A stretch of 64,000 nucleotides of DNA, from NCBI RefSeq assembly GCF_023016285.1, contig NZ_CP095413.1, positions 4,974,501-5,038,500 on the forward strand, given 5' to 3'. Shown piece after piece: positions 61,701 to 64,000 of this stretch (its first letter is position 1; the number at the start of each line of letters is the position of its first letter). The notes below the pieces were generated by a model, which was not told where the DNA came from, did no database searches, and saw only the letters and a program-made list of their open reading frames with translations. Made by a program: the position numbers and the translations under genes. The stretch is from Muricauda sp. SCSIO 64092. Lineage in GTDB: Bacteria > Bacteroidota > Bacteroidia > Flavobacteriales > Flavobacteriaceae.

Positions 61701-64000
61701 GTTAAATCGTTGATTCCAAAAGCCCGTTGCCCTAGACTGGTCACACTTTCCGGAATGACAATACTGGTCAATTGGTTATTGTAAAATGCATCTTCCCCAA
61801 TGCTGGTAACATTGCTTGGCAGGTCGAAAGTAACCTTGGTCACTGGCCCTCTGGTTTGTGGACTTAAATACTGAATATAAAAAGCAAAATCGCCAATAGC
61901 CGTCACCTTATAGTCAGTAGGGCCATATTTGATCGTTTTGGGGATGATCACCTCTGTTACGTTACCGGTATAGTCTATCACCGCTACCTCATTAGTAAGA
62001 TTTAGAGTAGTAATTTGGTATATGATATCATCGACAGTGAACGTATTCTCGACCGCTGCAATTTCCGTAATGGATTTGAAGTCTGTCCACCCATTGGTTA
62101 GGTGTTTATACGCATCCAGGGTACCCCTGGGCACTACCAAGTCTATGTTTTCATGATTTTTGCCTTGATTCGCAAAGGCAGTTGGATCGAGCTCCGGTGG
62201 ATCGTTGGCCTTCACCGTCACCACGTCGATTGGGTTAGTGCTTCCAAGTCCAAGAAAGGCCTGGTGCCCTATGCTTACCACATTGGACGGTATGGTTACC
62301 TCGGTCAATTGGTTTTGGGCAAAGGCCCATTTCGTAATATGGGTAATACTATTCGGTATGGTCACTTCGGTTAAGTCGTTGGTTCCAAAAGCCCGTTGCC
62401 CTAGACTGGTCACATTTTCCGGAATGACAATACTGGTCAATTGGTTATTGTAAAATGCATCTTCCCCAATACTGGTGACACCATCGGGTATGGTCACCTC
62501 GGTCAACCCCTTTCCCGGGAAAGCGCTGTTTCCAATAGCGGTAACGTCAAAGGTCCTAGTGCCATCATGCGCCGTTGGCGGGATGGCCACCTCTGTTGCC
62601 GTGCCGGTATAGCCCAAGACCTCCACTTCGGTCGGAGAAATGATTCCGTATCTGATGCCATCAACGGCAAAGGTCTTGATGGTGATGGATTTGAACCCCG
62701 TCCACTGCTCGTTATCCAAATAGGCCTGTCTCCTCCCTGCGGGCACTATCAGATCTATTTGGCCACGGCCCGGATGTTGAAAGGCATCCGCATCGAGCGC
62801 AGGTGGATCGTCGGCCTCTATCGTCACCTCGGTCAATTCGTTATAGGCAAAGGCATGACTCCCAATACTGGTCACACTACCCGGTATGGTCACCTCTTCC
62901 AATTGGTTGTTTCGAAAAGCTCTACTCCCAATACTGGTGAGCTTGCTCGGCGTGCCCGGGGTGTCGGTGAAAGTGACACTGTCCAATTGGTTATCGGCAA
63001 AGGCCCGATTTCCAATACTGGTCACACTGTTGGGTATGGCCACCTCTTCCAATTGGTTGTTTTGAAAAGCCCTGCTCCCAATACTGGTGAGCTTGCTCGG
63101 CGTGCCCGGGGTGTCGGTGAAAGTGACACTGTCCAATTGGTTACCGGCAAAGGCCCAATTTCCAATACTGGTCACACTGTTGGGCATGGCCACCTCTTCC
63201 AATTGGTTGTTTTGAAAAGCACTCTCCCCAATACTGGTCACACTGTTGGGTATGGCCACCTCGGTCAATTGGTTGTCTCTAAAAGCCCAACCTCCAATAC
63301 TGATCACACTGTTGGGTATGGCCACCTCTTCCAATTGGTTGTTTTGAAAAGCACTACTCCCAATACTGATGAGCTTGCTCGGCGTGCCCGGGGTGTCGGT
63401 GAAAGTGACACTGTCCAATTGGTTATCGGCAAAAGCCCAATCCCCAATACTGGTCACACTGTTGGGTATGGCCACCTCTTCCAATTGGTTGTTATGAAAA
63501 GCACTCTCCCCAATACTGGTCACACTGTTGGGTATGGCCACCTCTTCCAATTGGTTGTTATGAAAAGCACTACTCCCAATACTGATGAGCTTGCTCGGCG
63601 TGCCCGGGGTGTCGGTGAAAGTGACACTGTCCAATTGGTTATCGGTAAAAGCCCAATTTCCAATACTGGTCACACTGTTGGGTATGGCCACCTCTTCCAA
63701 TTGGTTGTTATGAAAAGCACTCTCCCCAATACTGATGAGCTTGCTCGGCGTGCCCGGGGTGTCGGTGAAAGTGACCTTGGTCAATTGCTGATTATCAAAA
63801 GCCTGCTTGCGAATGGCGGTCACATCGTAATCGGTGCCGTTGTGGTTGACCGTTACGGGTATGGTCACCTCTGTTCCCAAACCGGCATCACGGCCTATGA
63901 CCTGGACCTGGGGAGGGGTCGAAGTTGAAGATGTGATTTCATAATAGTAGCCCCCAGCACCAAAAATCTGGCTTTGGCCATGACCGTTAAAGCCCGCCAA
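58757..64000 (-). CDS. Giant BspA-type leucine-rich-repeat surface protein (5' end outside window)
   Basis: At least 1747 residues; the frame is open to base 64000 and the first visible residues (GFNGHGQSQIFGAGG) look like the end of a signal peptide, so a few codons are missing. Residues to about 1385 are LRR_5/BspA repeats of 23 residues (AIPNSVTSIGxxAFxxNQLxEV) arranged in five modules, each opened by a GIISPTEVEV-x-x-YTG-type beta segment (about 456, 660, 875, 1090) and closed by ADDPPALDADAF...DLIVPAGRRQAYLD. Then an Ig-like region (VGDLGTFTVDITFDGEVTGFDLEDI), a HYR-type domain (APTIACPADV...SDGSGNTASC), and a gliding-motility C-terminal sorting domain (NRGFSPNGDGIGDTLVIEGL...KMIYVNY) for type IX secretion. 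Confidence 0.93.
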   Translation of the reverse strand: MAGFNGHGQSQIFGAGGYYYEITSSTSTPPQVQVIGRDAGLGTEVTIPVTVNHNGTDYDVTAIRKQAFDNQQLTKVTFTDTPGTPSKLISIGESAFHNNQLEEVAIPNSVTSIGNWAFTDNQLDSVTFTDTPGTPSKLISIGSSAFHNNQLEEVAIPNSVTSIGESAFHNNQLEEVAIPNSVTSIGDWAFADNQLDSVTFTDTPGTPSKLISIGSSAFQNNQLEEVAIPNSVISIGGWAFRDNQLTEVAIPNSVTSIGESAFQNNQLEEVAMPNSVTSIGNWAFAGNQLDSVTFTDTPGTPSKLTSIGSRAFQNNQLEEVAIPNSVTSIGNRAFADNQLDSVTFTDTPGTPSKLTSIGSRAFRNNQLEEVTIPGSVTSIGSHAFAYNELTEVTIEADDPPALDADAFQHPGRGQIDLIVPAGRRQAYLDNEQWTGFKSITIKTFAVDGIRYGIISPTEVEVLGYTGTATEVAIPPTAHDGTRTFDVTAIGNSAFPGKGLTEVTIPDGVTSIGEDAFYNNQLTSIVIPENVTSLGQRAFGTNDLTEVTIPNSITHITKWAFAQNQLTEVTIPSNVVSIGHQAFLGLGSTNPIDVVTVKANDPPELDPTAFANQGKNHENIDLVVPRGTLDAYKHLTNGWTDFKSITEIAAVENTFTVDDIIYQITTLNLTNEVAVIDYTGNVTEVIIPKTIKYGPTDYKVTAIGDFAFYIQYLSPQTRGPVTKVTFDLPSNVTSIGEDAFYNNQLTSIVIPESVTSLGQRAFGINDLTEVTIPNSIAHITKWAFAQNKLTEVTIPASVNSIGDQAFYGNRSLDLVMLEADNPPGVHESAFSLTPYNKALVIPFGARAAYEEPANGWTSFKFITHGVFTDSDIRYGIISPTEVEVIAHTGSALEVEIPKTVNDNSETYTVTAIGYQVFMDKGLTRVTIPDGVTSIGVKAFLRCQLTQVTIPNTVTSIGRDAFQANKLTEVTFSTSSDLTSLEEGVFKNNKLTRVTIPDGVTSIGNSAFSQNELIKMTIPASVNSIDVWAFDGSSNIHTIFVKANDPPSLAANALEGDRSQTDLIVPPGRRQAYLDDEQWTGFRSITIKTFTVDGIIYGIISSTEVKVVAYIGTATEVTIPPTADDGIRTFNVTAIGNRAFLGKGLTSVTMPDGLTSIEHSAFQDNQLTSVTMPDGVTGIGHSAFRDNQLTSMTIPDGAISIGHSAFQNNDLSSVIIPNSVTSIGHSTFHNNKLTHVTIPDGVTSIGDNTFQNNKLTEVAIPDGVTRIGHSAFHNNRLSHVVIPDGVTDIGDNTFQNNDLSSVIIPNSIASVGRWAFGDNPYLGMMTVEADDPPALDADAFGGFYDNDTNLRGQIHLIVPPGRVQAYLDNGWKGFKSISDGSDLPLPTIGAPQSVGDLGTFTVDITFDGEVTGFDLEDIQVTHATVSALTGSGPIYTATLEPTSLCDGASITIDVPANVSESNTTGLPNQAATQVIVAVVDAIAPTIACPADVVANAADNGADDCTTTVALGSPIAEDNCSVAAVVAQVNGVDIDPDSYAFGIGTTTVTWMVSDGSGNTASCQQTVTLEEPLDNLVAMAKDITVQLDANGQATISPDMVDNGSSYGCGGTPNLSLDIDTFDCDDVGAPVTVILTAAQGDNSDTATVLVTVEAAGNCELGPLTDFNRGFSPNGDGIGDTLVIEGLEHYRNNVVKIYDLSQRLLFSAHYGGLGDAWDGTHEGGTVPVGSYVCVIDYNEPGLGHETKMIYVNY
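62860..63790. repeat. Near-identical 69-base and longer coding repeats in the LRR gene
   Basis: A segment encoding FTDTPGTPSKL (plus-strand sequence AGCTTGCTCGGCGTGCCCGG) and its flanks recurs at about 62,940, 63,085, 63,370, 63,590 and 63,740 with few base changes, alternating with 69-base units for AIPNSVTSIG. Identity at silent positions shows that the copies are young or kept alike by conversion. The number of units may differ between strains. Confidence 0.85.

Noticed and set aside
62441..63928. Open frame of 495 codons on the plus strand with regular repeats (TVGYGHL-type)
   Set aside because: It is the complement of the LRR repeats of the giant gene on the other strand; its periodicity follows from the repeats, it has no start context, and the reverse-strand reading matches known domains.
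1..64000. tRNA, rRNA or known riboswitch genes
   Set aside because: Reading the intergenic stretches showed no cloverleaf with a GTTCRANNC-type arm, no rRNA segments and no conserved riboswitch core; a covariance-model scan would be needed to exclude small RNAs.

Overview
The window looks like the chromosome of a marine flavobacterium (Bacteroidota, Flavobacteriaceae; Allomuricauda/Muricauda-like is my guess). The reasons are promoters of the TAnnTTTG type, many lipoproteins and Sec-exported hydrolases, a carboxypeptidase-regulatory-domain TonB receptor, DUF5916, DUF6702, DUF3526 and DUF937 proteins, a serC/serA/acyl-CoA-reductase/ferredoxin neighbourhood, and a giant surface protein with a gliding-motility-type (type IX secretion, type B) C-terminal domain. 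Most of the sequence is moderately AT-rich. From about 57.6 kb to the end it is clearly richer in GC and repetitive. I saw no rRNA, tRNA, CRISPR array or intact insertion sequence.

Layout. 1-5.8 kb: a partial CatA-like acetyltransferase, a secreted protein of unknown function, an S10 carboxypeptidase, a Tat-exported Gfo/Idh/MocA oxidoreductase, an ankyrin protein and a GT-C-like membrane protein. 6.2-9.7 kb: a lipoprotein with a collagen-like stalk and a di-haem cytochrome c peroxidase. 9.7-16.1 kb: a TIGR02757/CPBP/LolD-like operon, msrA-folE, a PhoD-like phosphatase and an AstE/AspA-like deacylase. 16.1-21.8 kb: a metal (probably zinc) locus. 21.8-25.7 kb: an M19 dipeptidase, an M20 deacylase (ArgE-like) and a YfcC transporter, probably for peptide or amino-acid use. 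25.8-28.6 kb: an LCIB-type carbonic anhydrase pair and an FG-GAP protein. 28.6-41.4 kb: gamma-glutamyltransferase, a Cys-phosphatase, two giant sortilin-like beta-propeller proteins flanking an AraC regulator and a TlpA-like thioredoxin, and an NlpC/P60 hydrolase. 41.4-52 kb: a MITE-like element, DUF5916, a DUF3526 ABC exporter, and a TonB receptor locus bracketed by two small CxxC proteins. 52-57.5 kb: DUF937, serA, an IVP four-helix protein, serC, LuxC-like reductase, ferredoxin and a broken arginase-family gene. 57.5-64 kb: rearranged repeats, a GC-rich unknown gene and a giant BspA-type leucine-rich-repeat surface protein cut by the window edge.

The most interesting system is the metal locus. 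A Fur-family (Zur-like) repressor gene ends an operon coding for a LolD-like ATPase, an FtsX-like permease with a 21-histidine extracytoplasmic loop, and two tandem secreted CFFCG proteins. This recalls the zinc-regulated ZrgABCDE system of Vibrio. Divergent to it are a MerC-like protein and a second, E. coli-type folE. An imperfect palindrome (AAACGCAAC-N3-GTCGCATTT) sits in the shared promoter over the -33 element. A perfect version of the same palindrome (AAATGCAAC-N3-GTTGCATTT) lies 10 kb away over the -33 element of the LCIB-like carbonic anhydrase gene. I infer one metal regulon that includes a carbonic anhydrase of a class best known from algae. All functional statements are from reading the sequence; no searches were run.
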